Made by a program: the position numbers and the translations under genes. Shown in pieces: positions 17,906 through 26,709 of a stretch of 64,000 nt of DNA. Position 1 is the stretch's first letter; the number at the start of each line of letters is the position of its first letter. The stretch comes from Pyxidicoccus trucidator. GTDB lineage: Bacteria > Myxococcota > Myxococcia > Myxococcales > Myxococcaceae. The stretch covers positions 62,001 to 126,000 of the forward strand of contig NZ_JAAIXZ010000026.1 of assembly GCF_010894435.1 (NCBI RefSeq). Direction: 5' to 3'. A model generated the notes under the pieces. That model had not been told where the DNA came from, did not search any database, and was given only the letters and a program-made list of their open reading frames with translations.

Positions 17906-19288
17906 CTACGGCACGAGGTTGAACTCACCCTCGCGCAGCAGGTGCTCGATGGCGGGCGTCACTTCCGCCGCCGCGAGCTCGGAAGCGCGCACCGCCGGGA
18001 AACGCACGCCGAGCCCCTGGTTCAGCCGGTGGTACAGCGCATTGGTGCCCAGCGAGTACAGCTGCAAGCCCCGCAGCGCATAGGTGCCATCCAGCTTGGA
18101 CAGCCCCGCATGCCCCGCCTCGAAGCGCAGCGTCAGCGTGTGCGTACCCGCGCCCAGCTGGTCCGTCACCTGCGCCTCGGCCACCGGACGCTCCGCGCCC
18201 TTCGCATCCGTGGCCACCAGCGTGCCCGTGACTTCGTAGCGGTCCACCGCGGCGCTCTCCAGCACCACGTCCACCTCGAGCGCCGCCACCTTGCCGGCCG
18301 CGTCACGCACCAGCCTCGCGCGACCCACCGAGTCGATGCGCGCCGTCGGCACCGCGAGCCCGAAGGACGTCTGCGCCAGGCGGTCGAAGGACTGTCCTCC
18401 CGCCGAGCCCACCGCGCGCACCTCCAGCACCCACGCGCCCGGCTCGTCCTTCTCGTTCAGCACGCGCGACACCATGGCGCGGTGCGCGTTGCCCACCTTC
18501 ACCACCGGCACCACGCGGTCCTTCTCGAAGCGCGGCGTGTAGAGCACGGCCTCGTAGCGCACGTGGTCCACCTTCGCGTCCGACTGGAGGCCCACCGTCA
18601 CGTAGCCATCGTCCCCCGGGAAGAGCTGCATCGCCGAGGCCGTGAGCGACAGCTCGATGCTCGAGCCCGGCACGCGCACCTCCACGGCCAGACCCAGCTC
18701 AGCCGCCTTGCGCCCCACCTGCACCTCGTACTGCCCGCGCCCCATCTCCTTCTCCAGGCGCAGCATTGTTATCGGCCGGGTGACGCCCTCGGTCTTGAGG
18801 CGCGCCGGGTCCACGCCCATCTGCGCGTTCGCCCGACGCTCGGCCTTCAGGTCCGCGCGGCGGCCCTGCGGGTCCAGCATCGTCACCTCGCGCAGCGCCT
18901 CCTCGCCCGCCTTGGCGTTGTTCCCCCTGGGAATCAGCATCACCCACGCCTCGTCCGGCGCGTCGATGGACAGCGACAGCTTCGTGGCCGCCGAGCCCGG
19001 CGGCACATGCACCACCGTGGACTTCGAGCGCCGCGTCTCCGGCGCCAGCGCCTCCGCCAGCGGCAGCTTCGGCGAGGACGGGTTGGACACCGAGACGCGC
19101 CCGGGGCCAATGCCCTCGCGCACGTCGCGGCCGAACAGCCGGCCGGGAGCCACATCCCCCGCGGAGAGGGAAGCACCCGCGGTGCGCTGCATGTCGGCGG
19201 CCAGCGCCGTCTCCGGCGTGAAGGCACCCAGGATGACGGCGGCCAGCGCGAGGCCCGTGGACCTGAAGAAGAAGTGAGGGAAGTTCAT
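17906..19288 (-). CDS. Secreted protein of unknown function (possibly DUF4785-like)
   Basis: A 460-residue exported protein with a signal peptide (hydrophobic core STGLALAAVILGAF, cleavage near ALAAD). The rest appears all-beta, with segments such as SSIELSLTASAMQLFPGDDGY and WVLEVRAVG suggesting two or more Ig-like domains. The ATG at 19288 has GGAGACCG upstream and avoids the overlap a start at 19363 would cause. It follows the lipase-like gene by 20 bp, so it may modify, bind or protect that enzyme. I recall DUF4785 proteins of similar build but cannot confirm membership. No catalytic motif is visible. Confidence 0.7.
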   Translation of the reverse strand: MNFPHFFFRSTGLALAAVILGAFTPETALAADMQRTAGASLSAGDVAPGRLFGRDVREGIGPGRVSVSNPSSPKLPLAEALAPETRRSKSTVVHVPPGSAATKLSLSIDAPDEAWVMLIPRGNNAKAGEEALREVTMLDPQGRRADLKAERRANAQMGVDPARLKTEGVTRPITMLRLEKEMGRGQYEVQVGRKAAELGLAVEVRVPGSSIELSLTASAMQLFPGDDGYVTVGLQSDAKVDHVRYEAVLYTPRFEKDRVVPVVKVGNAHRAMVSRVLNEKDEPGAWVLEVRAVGSAGGQSFDRLAQTSFGLAVPTARIDSVGRARLVRDAAGKVAALEVDVVLESAAVDRYEVTGTLVATDAKGAERPVAEAQVTDQLGAGTHTLTLRFEAGHAGLSKLDGTYALRGLQLYSLGTNALYHRLNQGLGVRFPAVRASELAAAEVTPAIEHLLREGEFNLVP

Positions 19289-19308
19289 GTTCGGTCTCCG
19301 GGTCCGCA

Positions 19309-20685
19309 TCAGTGGAGCGCTTCGACGACGACGTAGTTGTGGATGCCGTAGTAGGTGTCCCACGCGAGCGCTCCGCAGAAGTTGGAGCCGCCCGGCGGCG
19401 ACTGCACGCAGTCATTCGCGCCCGACGCGCCCGTGGTGGCATCGAAGCCGTACTTCGCCACGAGGCACGCGTCGCAGATGCCGTCACCCGCCCACGAGTC
19501 GGGGCACACCTGCGTCCACGTCTGGTAGTAGGACGCGTTGAGGTACGGATTCCAGCTCGCGGTGCTGGGGATGCGGTAGCTGCTCGAGTAGCCGTAGGCG
19601 ATGAGGCAGTCCGGCTCCATGTAGCCGTTGTTGAGCTGGCTGGCGGAGCAGCCGTACTTGTAGACGGTGTTGCCGGTCATGAAGTCATAGGCGTAGCCCG
19701 AGTAGTAGTTGTTGCAGGCCTGCCCCGCGGCCGCGACGTTCGTCTCGGGGGGGTACGTCTGGTTCGCTGGCGGAGGAATGGGCGCGGCGGCCACCTTCTG
19801 GCCAATGAGGTTGCCGCTGTTGTGGCAGCTGCGGCGCGACTGATGGTGGTTCAGCCGACCGTCGTCGATGATGATGTTGCCGAAGTAGCCCGAGCTGTCG
19901 CTGCCGATGAAGCCGTCCGTGCTGGCGTTGAAGCTGCCCCAGCCGAGCAGCGACGCCGCCTTCAGGCCGATGGTGTACAGGTAGCCGCCGCAGTGCGCGT
20001 CGCTGGAGAAGAGGTTGGCGTAGACGCGGTTGCCGCGCACCACGGAGATGGGCTTGCCGCCCACCGTCGTCGCGCCCTGCGTGCCGGCGAACGTCCCGTT
20101 GGAGTTGAACACGCGCATGTTGTCCGTGCGCTGCTGCACCACCGCCGGGTTGTTGTAGCTGCCGCCGCCGAAGAACTCGACGATGCTGTTGGCGATGTTG
20201 AGGAACGAGCCGCTCGTCGTCACCTGGTCCGCCAGCGGCGTGCCCGTCAGGTCCGGCGCGGAGAAGATGACCTGCGAAATCTTGCTCGTCATCGCGCTGA
20301 CCGGACGGCCCTGCGCGCTCACCGCGCCCGTGTGGCCCAGCATGTAGCGCAGCGGGCTGGAGCCGTTGGAGTGGGTGATGACGGTGTAGCTGGTGATGCC
20401 GTTGGCGGTCGCCCACGGCACCACCTGGTCGACGATGGGGCCCCAGCTGCACTGGCTGTAGCCCGCGCAGCTCGCGCCGGGATAGCCCACGACGAGGTAC
20501 GGCCGGCCATTGCGCATGGTGTCGATGGACGACTGCGTCCAGTAGCCCACCGCCGAGCTCGGCGACTGGTCACCCGTACCGTGGACGAAGACGACACCTG
20601 CCGTGGCGAGCGCGTCGCCACTCGCGCCGAGCAGCACCGCGCATGCCGCCGCGAGCGCCCAGCCTGTTCTGGAAGACATCCGCAT
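19309..20685 (-). CDS. Secreted alpha/beta-hydrolase (lipase-like)
   Basis: A 458-residue exported protein with a signal peptide ending near GDALA. The mature part starts with GVVFVHGTGDQ, the HG oxyanion-hole motif of lipases, and has ITHSNGSSPLRYML as a variant nucleophile elbow (H-S-N-G-S). The C-terminal third is Cys- and Tyr-rich (for example DSWAGDGICDACL), suggesting disulfides or a binding module. GGAGGTCTC precedes the ATG at 20685. A lipase or esterase acting on extracellular substrates fits the predatory lifestyle of myxobacteria. The downstream secreted protein and foldase-like gene may assist it. Confidence 0.75.
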   Translation of the reverse strand: MRMSSRTGWALAAACAVLLGASGDALATAGVVFVHGTGDQSPSSAVGYWTQSSIDTMRNGRPYLVVGYPGASCAGYSQCSWGPIVDQVVPWATANGITSYTVITHSNGSSPLRYMLGHTGAVSAQGRPVSAMTSKISQVIFSAPDLTGTPLADQVTTSGSFLNIANSIVEFFGGGSYNNPAVVQQRTDNMRVFNSNGTFAGTQGATTVGGKPISVVRGNRVYANLFSSDAHCGGYLYTIGLKAASLLGWGSFNASTDGFIGSDSSGYFGNIIIDDGRLNHHQSRRSCHNSGNLIGQKVAAAPIPPPANQTYPPETNVAAAGQACNNYYSGYAYDFMTGNTVYKYGCSASQLNNGYMEPDCLIAYGYSSSYRIPSTASWNPYLNASYYQTWTQVCPDSWAGDGICDACLVAKYGFDATTGASGANDCVQSPPGGSNFCGALAWDTYYGIHNYVVVEALH

Positions 20686-20921
20686 GAGACCTCCGTGAGG
20701 GGGAGGCTGAAGCTCCTCACGAAGCGGTCGCGATTAAAAGGTGCATCGCGTAATCCAGGAGCGCGGGCCGGATGCGGTTTTCGGCACCGGACAGCGAGTG
20801 GCCGCCGGTGGACTCCAGCCGCCAACGGCCTGCTGGAAGTCGTGTCCCCGCAGGAGGCCCGGCGCTAGGCTCGCCGCTCCAGCGGGGCGCGCGACGGCGG
20901 CTCCAATGAAGGGAACGCGAG
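20686..20921. promoter_or_regulatory. Divergent intergenic region (lipase / KaiC-like)
   Basis: The 236-bp gap contains an inverted repeat CGCGAT (20729-20734) and ATCGCG (20745-20750) around the AT-rich loop TAAAAGGTGC, the only AT-rich patch in the gap. It lies about 45 bp upstream of the lipase start, and promoters for both flanking genes must be here. No convincing -35/-10 pair was found. Confidence 0.3.
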
Positions 20922-22415
20922 ATGACGGACAGCAGTCCCCGTGGGGTGGAGCGGATTCCGACCGGAGTCCCCGGCCTCGATACGGTCCTCCACGGCGGCT
21001 TCCGGAAGGGCCGCACCTACATGCTGATGGGCCTGCCGGGCGCGGGGAAGACCATCCTCGCCAACCAGGTGTGCTTCCACCATGCCGCCCAGGGCGGACG
21101 GGTGCTCTACCTCACGCTGCTGGCCGAGTCGCACACGGAGCTGGTCGCCAACCTCAGCTCGCTCACCTTCTTCGACGGCTCCCGCCTCCCGGACGCCATC
21201 ACCTACCAGAGCGCCTTCAGCATCCTGGAGCAGGGCGGGCTGGAGGCCCTGGCGGAGCTCATCCGCAAGGAGACCAAGACCCAGAAGGCCACGCTGCTCG
21301 TGCTCGACGGGCTGGTGGCGGCGGAGGAGGTGGCCCCCTCCACACAGGCCCTCAAGAAGTTCATCCACGGCCTCCAGGTGGTGACGAACCTGGTGGGCTG
21401 CACCGCGCTGGTGCTCACCACGGGCGGCGGCGGCGGAGGCGGCCTGCGCGCCGAGCACACCATGGTGGACGGCCTGCTCATCATGAAGCAGCGGACATTC
21501 GGCGCGCGGACCCTCCGCGAGCTGACCGTCCGCAAGTTCCGCGGCAGTGACTACCTGCTCGGGAAGCACAGCTTCGAAATCACGCGCCAGGGCATCGTCC
21601 TGTACCCCCGGCTGGAAACGCTCGTGGACGAGGAAACGCCCCCACCCCACCAGGGCGACGCGCGGTGCACCTTCGGCATCGAGGGACTGGACCGGATGCT
21701 CTCCGGCGGCCTTCCCACCGGCTCGTCCACCCTGCTGCTCGGTCCGTCCGGCAGCGGGAAGACGCTGCTCGGGCTGAGCTTCCTGGCGGCGGGAGTCCGC
21801 GCCGGCGAGCGCGGCCACTACTTCTCCTTCTATGACTCTCCCGAGCGGATGCTGGCCCAGACGGCCGGAATCGGAATGGACCTGAGGCCCTTCGTCGAGC
21901 GGGGAGAGCTGGAGGTGAGCTTCCGGGTGCCCGCGGAGAACATCCTCGACAAGCTGGGCGCGCAGCTGCTGGCGGCCATCCGCGAGCGCGGGGTGAAGCG
22001 GCTGTTCCTCGACGGCTACGACGCGCTCCACAAGGCCGCCGTCCGGCGCACACGCGCGGCCCGCTTCCTGACGGCGCTGGTCAACGAGTGCCGCCTGCGC
22101 GGGGTGACGTTGGTCTTCTCGGTGGAGACGACGACCGCCTTCGGCCCCCAGGTAGAGCTCCCGATGCGGGGCATCTCCATGGTGGCGGAGAACCTCCTCT
22201 TCCTGCGCACCGCCGAGCTGCGCTCCGAGCTGCGCCGCTTCATCTGCGCCCTGAAGGTGCGCAACAGCGCGCATGACCCCGCCCTGCGCGAGCTCGTCAT
22301 CAGCGGGAAGGGCCTGGAGGTGGGGCAGACCTTCGACGACGCACAGCAGCTCATGACGGGTCAGCCCCGGTCCATCGAGCCCGTCCCTCGCGCCCCCGAA
22401 CACCGGGGGAAGTAG
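20922..22415 (+). CDS. KaiC-like tandem RecA-fold ATPase
   Basis: This 497-residue protein has two KaiC/RadA-type ATPase domains. The first carries GLPGAGKT at residues 37-44 and the second GPSGSGKT at about 275-282, each preceded by the family phrase (TGVPGLDTVLHGG and FGIEGLDRMLSGG). The paired catalytic glutamates of cyanobacterial KaiC are not kept in the second domain, where FYDSPERM replaces the usual EE, so ATPase or phosphotransfer may be weak there. A response regulator starts 2 bp downstream. KaiC homologues outside cyanobacteria act in signalling without KaiA/B, and none is present here. Confidence 0.9.
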   Translation: MTDSSPRGVERIPTGVPGLDTVLHGGFRKGRTYMLMGLPGAGKTILANQVCFHHAAQGGRVLYLTLLAESHTELVANLSSLTFFDGSRLPDAITYQSAFSILEQGGLEALAELIRKETKTQKATLLVLDGLVAAEEVAPSTQALKKFIHGLQVVTNLVGCTALVLTTGGGGGGGLRAEHTMVDGLLIMKQRTFGARTLRELTVRKFRGSDYLLGKHSFEITRQGIVLYPRLETLVDEETPPPHQGDARCTFGIEGLDRMLSGGLPTGSSTLLLGPSGSGKTLLGLSFLAAGVRAGERGHYFSFYDSPERMLAQTAGIGMDLRPFVERGELEVSFRVPAENILDKLGAQLLAAIRERGVKRLFLDGYDALHKAAVRRTRAARFLTALVNECRLRGVTLVFSVETTTAFGPQVELPMRGISMVAENLLFLRTAELRSELRRFICALKVRNSAHDPALRELVISGKGLEVGQTFDDAQQLMTGQPRSIEPVPRAPEHRGK

Positions 22416-22417
22416 CC

Positions 22418-22783
22418 ATGGGGCCCGTCCTCATCGTCGACGACGAATTTGGCATCGTCGAGGCCATCCGGGATTTGCTCTCCGACGAGGGCTACCGGAC
22501 GGCCATCGCGCTCAATGGCCGCGAGGCCCTCGAACGAATGGCGGAGGAGCGTCCGGCCCTGGTGCTGCTCGACTACATGATGCCGGTGATGAACGGCCCC
22601 GCGCTGCTGGAGGCCATGCAGCGGGACAAGAGCCTGTGGGACATCCCCACGGTGATGATGAGCGCGAGCACCCCGGACCGCTGGCGGCACCTGAGCTGTA
22701 CCGCCTTCCTGCCCAAGCCCTTCACCCTCGACCAGCTCCTGGCCACCGTCCAACGACTCACCGGGGTGGACCCGAAGCGGTAG
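22418..22783 (+). CDS. Single-domain response regulator
   Basis: A 121-residue CheY-like receiver: acidic pocket VDDE (residues 8-10), phospho-acceptor Asp52 in LLDYMMPVMNG, Ser82 in MMSAS and Lys100 in FLPKPF. There is no output domain. It lies 2 bp after the KaiC-like gene, so the two are co-expressed and the receiver probably signals to, or from, the ATPase. No histidine kinase is encoded nearby. Confidence 0.93.
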   Translation: MGPVLIVDDEFGIVEAIRDLLSDEGYRTAIALNGREALERMAEERPALVLLDYMMPVMNGPALLEAMQRDKSLWDIPTVMMSASTPDRWRHLSCTAFLPKPFTLDQLLATVQRLTGVDPKR

Positions 22784-22890
22784 CCCGGCCCGCGCTCCAC
22801 CGCTCCGAGCCCTGACAGGCAGCCGACACCTGGCGCGGAACCGCCACGCCAGTGCCCAGCCCGGGCCTCCGTTCTGCCAGACTGCGCGGC

Positions 22891-23994
22891 GTGACTTCCG
22901 CCCTCTACCGCGACTGTGCCCGCCTCTTCATGGTGGGCTTCCCCGGCACCCGCATCGACGGCGACCTCGCCGCGTTGATGGACGACGGCATCTACGGGGC
23001 CATCCTCTTCAAGCGCAACGTCGGCACCGCGCAGGAGACGGCGGCGCTGTGCCACGAGCTGAAGGTGCGCGCCGGCCGGCCCTTCATCCTGTCGGTGGAC
23101 CAGGAGGGCGGCCGCGTGGCCCGGCTGCGGGGCGCGCCCTTCACCACCCTGCCCCCCATGCGCGAGCTGGGCCAGCGCGGCGACGCCGCCCAGGTGGAGC
23201 GCGTGGGCCGGCTGCTGGCCCATGAGCTGCGCGCGGTGGGCTTCGACTGGGCCTTCGCGCCGGTGCTGGACGTGGACACCAACCCGGCCAACCCCGTCAT
23301 CGGTGACCGCAGCTTCAGCCGCGACGCACAGGAAGTGGCGCGGCTGGGCGTGGCGCTCGCGCGCGGGCTGGAGGCCGGCGGGGTGGCGTCCTGCGGCAAG
23401 CACTTCCCCGGCCATGGCGACACCACCTCGGACAGCCACCTGACGCTGCCCCGGCTGGCGCACGGCCTGGAGCGGCTGCGCCAGGTGGAGCTGGTGCCCT
23501 TCCGCGCCTTCGCCCAGGCCGGGCTGGCCTCGTTGATGACGGCGCACGTCCTCTTCGACGCGCTGGACCCGGGCGTGCCCGCCACCATGAGCCAGCGCGT
23601 GCTCCAGGGCGTGCTGCGCGAGGAGCTGGGCTTCGACGGCGTGCTCGTCAGCGACGACCTGGAGATGAAGGCCATCGCCGACCACTACTCCGTGGAGGAG
23701 GCCACGGTGCAGGGCACGCTCGCGGGCGTGGACCTGTTCCTCGTGTGCCACCGCGCGGACGTGCAGCGCCGCGCGATTGAGGCGCTGGTGAAGGCGGTGG
23801 AGTCCGGCCGCGTCCCGCGCGAGCGCATCTCCGAGGCGCACCGGCGGCTCGACGCGCTCTCGGCCCGCTTCGCCCACCCGGCGGAGGACCGGTTCGTCAC
23901 GCTGGGCGATGCCCAGCACCGCGCGCTCGCCGAGGGCCTCGCCAGCAGCTTCGCGGGCAAGGACCCCACCGAGGTCATGCTGGCGTCCCGCTAG
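22891..23994 (+). CDS. nagZ: Beta-N-acetylhexosaminidase NagZ (GH3)
   Basis: From a GTG at 22891 this encodes 367 residues of a single-domain GH3 enzyme. The NagZ signature KHFPGHGDTTSDSH begins at about residue 170 and holds the catalytic His/Asp pair. Other conserved blocks are ILSVDQEGGRVARL and GVLVSDDLEMKAI with the nucleophilic Asp. NagZ removes GlcNAc from cytoplasmic muropeptides in peptidoglycan recycling, complementing MltG elsewhere in the window. The frame is open to an ATG at 22852, but residues before 22891 do not look like the family. Confidence 0.93.
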   Translation: MTSALYRDCARLFMVGFPGTRIDGDLAALMDDGIYGAILFKRNVGTAQETAALCHELKVRAGRPFILSVDQEGGRVARLRGAPFTTLPPMRELGQRGDAAQVERVGRLLAHELRAVGFDWAFAPVLDVDTNPANPVIGDRSFSRDAQEVARLGVALARGLEAGGVASCGKHFPGHGDTTSDSHLTLPRLAHGLERLRQVELVPFRAFAQAGLASLMTAHVLFDALDPGVPATMSQRVLQGVLREELGFDGVLVSDDLEMKAIADHYSVEEATVQGTLAGVDLFLVCHRADVQRRAIEALVKAVESGRVPRERISEAHRRLDALSARFAHPAEDRFVTLGDAQHRALAEGLASSFAGKDPTEVMLASR

Positions 23995-23996
23995 CA

Positions 23997-24020
23997 GCGC
24001 GGGCGCCGGAGCGCCCGCGC
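23997..24020. terminator. GC-rich hairpin after nagZ
   Basis: A perfect 10-bp stem (23997-24006 with 24011-24020, loop CGGA) begins 3 bp after the nagZ stop, between nagZ and the convergent lipoprotein gene. There is no T-run, but the position suits termination for both strands. Confidence 0.6.
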
Positions 24021-24036
24021 CCCCTTCGGCACCGGC

Positions 24037-24531
24037 TCAGCGGAGGTTCCGGGCGTTCCGGTCCTGCCAGCCCAGCGGGGCGTAGCCCGCGCGGGTCTGC
24101 TGGTGCGGCATGTTCCCCTCCCTGGCGCCGTCCTCGCCGCCCAGGCCCTGCGAGGTCGGCGCGTAGGCGGCGCCGCCGAGGGAGGAGTACCGGTCCTCCA
24201 TCATCTTCCCCGAGTCATCCCAGATGGAGTTGTTCTGCTTGCCATCCGCCTGGGGCGTGCGCGGGTCGATGCTGGAGCCAAGCTGTTTGATGGTGGAGTT
24301 GTAGCCACGCCCCGCCGTCATCGTCCACGGCGGGAGCTGCTCCTTCGGCTGGGCGCCCTCCATGTTCCGCAGGGCCTCGGCCTGTTCGCCGCGATTGGCG
24401 AAGACATTGCCCCGCGACTCGTCCGCCTGATACCCGCCCGTCTCGGGCAGCCCGCGGCAGCCCACGGTCAGCAGCATGCCCACGGCCAGCGTCGCTGCCT
24501 GGCCCCACCGCCGAAAAGTCCGCTCGCGCAT
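24037..24531 (-). CDS. Small lipoprotein of unknown function
   Basis: A 164-residue protein with a lipoprotein signal (LLTVGC). The mature part is hydrophilic and low in complexity, rich in Gly, Asn, Gln and Asp (for example GRGYNSTIKQLGSS and KQNNSIWDDSGK), with no recognised domain. The ATG at 24531 has GGAGGAG upstream, much better than an ATG at 24570. It is flanked by convergent nagZ and the peroxiredoxin gene; nothing in the context gives a role. Confidence 0.75.
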   Translation of the reverse strand: MRERTFRRWGQAATLAVGMLLTVGCRGLPETGGYQADESRGNVFANRGEQAEALRNMEGAQPKEQLPPWTMTAGRGYNSTIKQLGSSIDPRTPQADGKQNNSIWDDSGKMMEDRYSSLGGAAYAPTSQGLGGEDGAREGNMPHQQTRAGYAPLGWQDRNARNLR

Positions 24532-24653
24532 GTCCACTCCTCCGAGTCCCTGACGTCGGTTGTCCGTCACCCGGAGGAATGGGCACGCCGTGTGTCCGAA
24601 CCACGAGGCGGCGAAGCGGCGGCCCGGTTGGCCGCCTGGGCGCAGGTATAGCT

Positions 24654-25340
24654 TCAGCGACGGGCGCGGCCAGCCTTCTTCGCGGCCGTCTTACCAGTGG
24701 CGGACTTCTTCGCCGGGGCCGGCGCCTTGCGCGCGGTGGCCTGCTTCGCGGGCGTCGCCTTCTTCACCGCCCTGGTGCCCGTGGCCTTCTTCGCGGGCGC
24801 GGGCTTCTTCGCGGGCGCGGCGGGCTTCGCCGGAGCGGGCGTGCTCGCGGCGGGGGCAGCGCCCTTCGCACCGAGCGCGGCCAGCACCTCGGCCACGTGG
24901 CCGCTCACCTTCACCTTCGGCCACGCCTGCTTCACCCGGCCGTCCGGGCCGATGAGGAAGGTGGCGCGGGTGATGCCCTGGAACTTGCGGCCATACAGCG
25001 ACTTCTCGCCCCAGACGCCGTACGCCTCGAGCACCTGGTGCCCGGGGTCCGCCAGCAGGGGGAACGGGAGGCTGTACTTCGTCGCGAACTTCCGGTGGCG
25101 CTCGGTGCTGTCCGCGGACACGCCCAGCACCACCGCGCCCGCGGCGCCGAGCGCCGAGTGCTCGTCACGGAAGTCGCACGCCTCCGTGGTGCAGCCGGGA
25201 GTGTCGTCCTTCGGATAGAAATAGAGGACGACGTGCTTCCCCGCGTGCTGGGAGAGCGAGACGGAGTTGCCGTCCTGGTCGGGGAGCTGGAAGCCGGGGG
25301 CCGTGTCACCTGCTTGGGGCATGGGCATGCGGGCTTCCAT
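24654..25340 (-). CDS. Bcp-type peroxiredoxin with histone-like Lys/Ala/Pro tail
   Basis: About 228 residues. The first ~150 are a complete thiol peroxidase of the Bcp/PrxQ type: DTPGCTTEACDFRD holds the peroxidatic Cys50 and resolving Cys55, and ITRATFLIGPDGRV is typical. The last ~75 residues are a basic tail of PAKK, APAK and TARK repeats resembling histone H1 or bacterial HU-tail proteins. Such tails bind DNA or polyanions, so nucleoid association is inferred. ATG 25328 (GGAAG upstream) is an alternative start that removes four residues. E. coli Bcp has no such tail. Confidence 0.9.
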   Translation of the reverse strand: MEARMPMPQAGDTAPGFQLPDQDGNSVSLSQHAGKHVVLYFYPKDDTPGCTTEACDFRDEHSALGAAGAVVLGVSADSTERHRKFATKYSLPFPLLADPGHQVLEAYGVWGEKSLYGRKFQGITRATFLIGPDGRVKQAWPKVKVSGHVAEVLAALGAKGAAPAASTPAPAKPAAPAKKPAPAKKATGTRAVKKATPAKQATARKAPAPAKKSATGKTAAKKAGRARR

Positions 25341-25391
25341 AACCACAAACCCCGCCCCGCTCAACGTCCAGCGTCACCCGCCGCGCTCCCG

Positions 25392-25913
25392 CTACCCTGG
25401 GTCGCCCGCGTCGGTGGCGGGAGTCTCCGCGCCGCCATGCTCGTGGCCCTGCTCCCCCGTGGGGTGGCCGTGGGCCTCCAGCCGGGTGAGGTCCACGCGG
25501 CACTGCTCCAGCGCGGCCTGCAGCGGCGCGCGGGCCGCTTCCTCGCGCGTCTGTCCCAGCTTCTTCGCCAGGGCCGCGCACGCGGCGCGCTTCGCGTCCG
25601 CCTCGTCCGTGCCCGGCCCCGTCGCGCCCGGCGTCGCCAGGGGACGCGGGGGCAGCGTGCCGCGCAGGGTGCGGATGGCGGCGAGCCGCTGGTCCGCCTC
25701 GGGCCGGGCCTTCGAGTCGCGGGGCACCGCCTCGTAGGCGGCGATGACGGCGTCCCAGGCCGCGTCCCGCGGCGGCACCTTGCGGTCGATGAGCGCCCTG
25801 TACTCGGCCTCGGCGTCCCGGAGCTGGTCGGGGCCCTTGTCACACCCCGCCGCCAGGTGGAGGCAGAGCACGAGGGGCAGCGCGGTCCGGACACGTCGGA
25901 AGGTCATCCACAT
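25392..25913 (-). CDS. Lipoprotein of unknown function
   Basis: A 173-residue protein with a lipoprotein signal (LCLHLAAGC). The mature part is charged and helical (DQLRDAEAEYRALIDRK, AACAALAKKLGQTREE), and the C-terminus is His/Gly-rich (HGHPTGEQGHEHGG). The His-rich end could bind metal, which is notable beside the divergent NiCoT-like transporter. GGAGGA lies 10 bp before the ATG at 25913; upstream extensions run through the transporter gene. No domain recognised. Confidence 0.75.
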   Translation of the reverse strand: MWMTFRRVRTALPLVLCLHLAAGCDKGPDQLRDAEAEYRALIDRKVPPRDAAWDAVIAAYEAVPRDSKARPEADQRLAAIRTLRGTLPPRPLATPGATGPGTDEADAKRAACAALAKKLGQTREEAARAPLQAALEQCRVDLTRLEAHGHPTGEQGHEHGGAETPATDAGDPG

Positions 25914-25974
25914 CAAGGTCGGGTCCTCCTGTCCTGCTGGCCTCCCGATTGAACCACGGGTAGGGTGCCGCGTC

Positions 25975-26619
25975 GTGTCGCCCATCCTCCTCGCCTTCCT
26001 GGTCGGTCTCTCCCAGGGCCTGCTCCACGCCGTCGGGCCGGACCACTGCGCCGCCATGGCCACGCTCGGCACCCTGGGCGGGGGCCGCAAGCGCCTGGCC
26101 CTCGCCACGGCCCTGCGCTTCGCCCTGGGCCATGCGGCCATGCTGGGCGGAATCGCCGCCGTGTGCCTGCTTGCCGGCGTGGGCCTCTCCGAGACCTTCG
26201 AGCGCTGGGCCGAGGTGTTCGGCGGCACCGTGCTGCTGGCACTGGCGGTGGCGGCGCTGCTCTTCCCTCACAGCCTGGGCCACGGCCACCCGCACCTGCC
26301 CGGCCACTCCCGCGAGCCGCACGAGCACGTGCACACGGTGAGCACCGCGGCCGGCGCCTTCATGGCCATCAGCGGCGTGCGCTCGCTGCTGCTGGCGCTG
26401 CCCCCGCTGCTGATGGGCGGCAGCATGAGCCTGGCCGCGTGGACGTACCTGCCCGGCTTCGCGCTCGGCATCCTCGTGGGCATGGGCGCGGTGGGCCTGC
26501 TCTTCGCGGAGGGCCTGTCCCGCCTGAGCGCCGGCCTCACCGCGTGGGTGCACCGCGCGGTGGCCGTGGGCTCCGGGGCACTCGGGCTGTTCTGGATTGG
26601 CTCGCGGCTGGGTGGGTAG
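25975..26619 (+). CDS. NiCoT-like nickel/cobalt transporter
   Basis: From a GTG at 25975 this is a 214-residue protein with about six membrane helices. LLHAVGPDH near residue 18 gives the HX4DH motif of the nickel/cobalt transporter (NiCoT/HupE-like) superfamily. A central His-rich loop (SLGHGHPHLPGHSREPHEHVH) separates the two halves, as in small NiCoT relatives. The substrate is probably Ni or Co, but other divalent metals are possible. The divergent lipoprotein gene, 61 bp away, encodes a His-rich C-terminus, suggesting shared regulation by metal. Confidence 0.8.
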   Translation: MSPILLAFLVGLSQGLLHAVGPDHCAAMATLGTLGGGRKRLALATALRFALGHAAMLGGIAAVCLLAGVGLSETFERWAEVFGGTVLLALAVAALLFPHSLGHGHPHLPGHSREPHEHVHTVSTAAGAFMAISGVRSLLLALPPLLMGGSMSLAAWTYLPGFALGILVGMGAVGLLFAEGLSRLSAGLTAWVHRAVAVGSGALGLFWIGSRLGG

Positions 26620-26709
26620 GAAGGCAGCCGGCGCAGTGCTGGCGCTCAGCCCGGGTCGAGCATCCACATTCTGGCCAGGTCCTCGCCCACCATCCGCACT
26701 GGGAGTTCC

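Noticed and set aside
20729..20750. CGCGAT/ATCGCG inverted repeat as a sigma-dependent promoter
   Set aside because: No -35/-10 pair or -24/-12 element fits with it, so it is listed only as part of the intergenic region.
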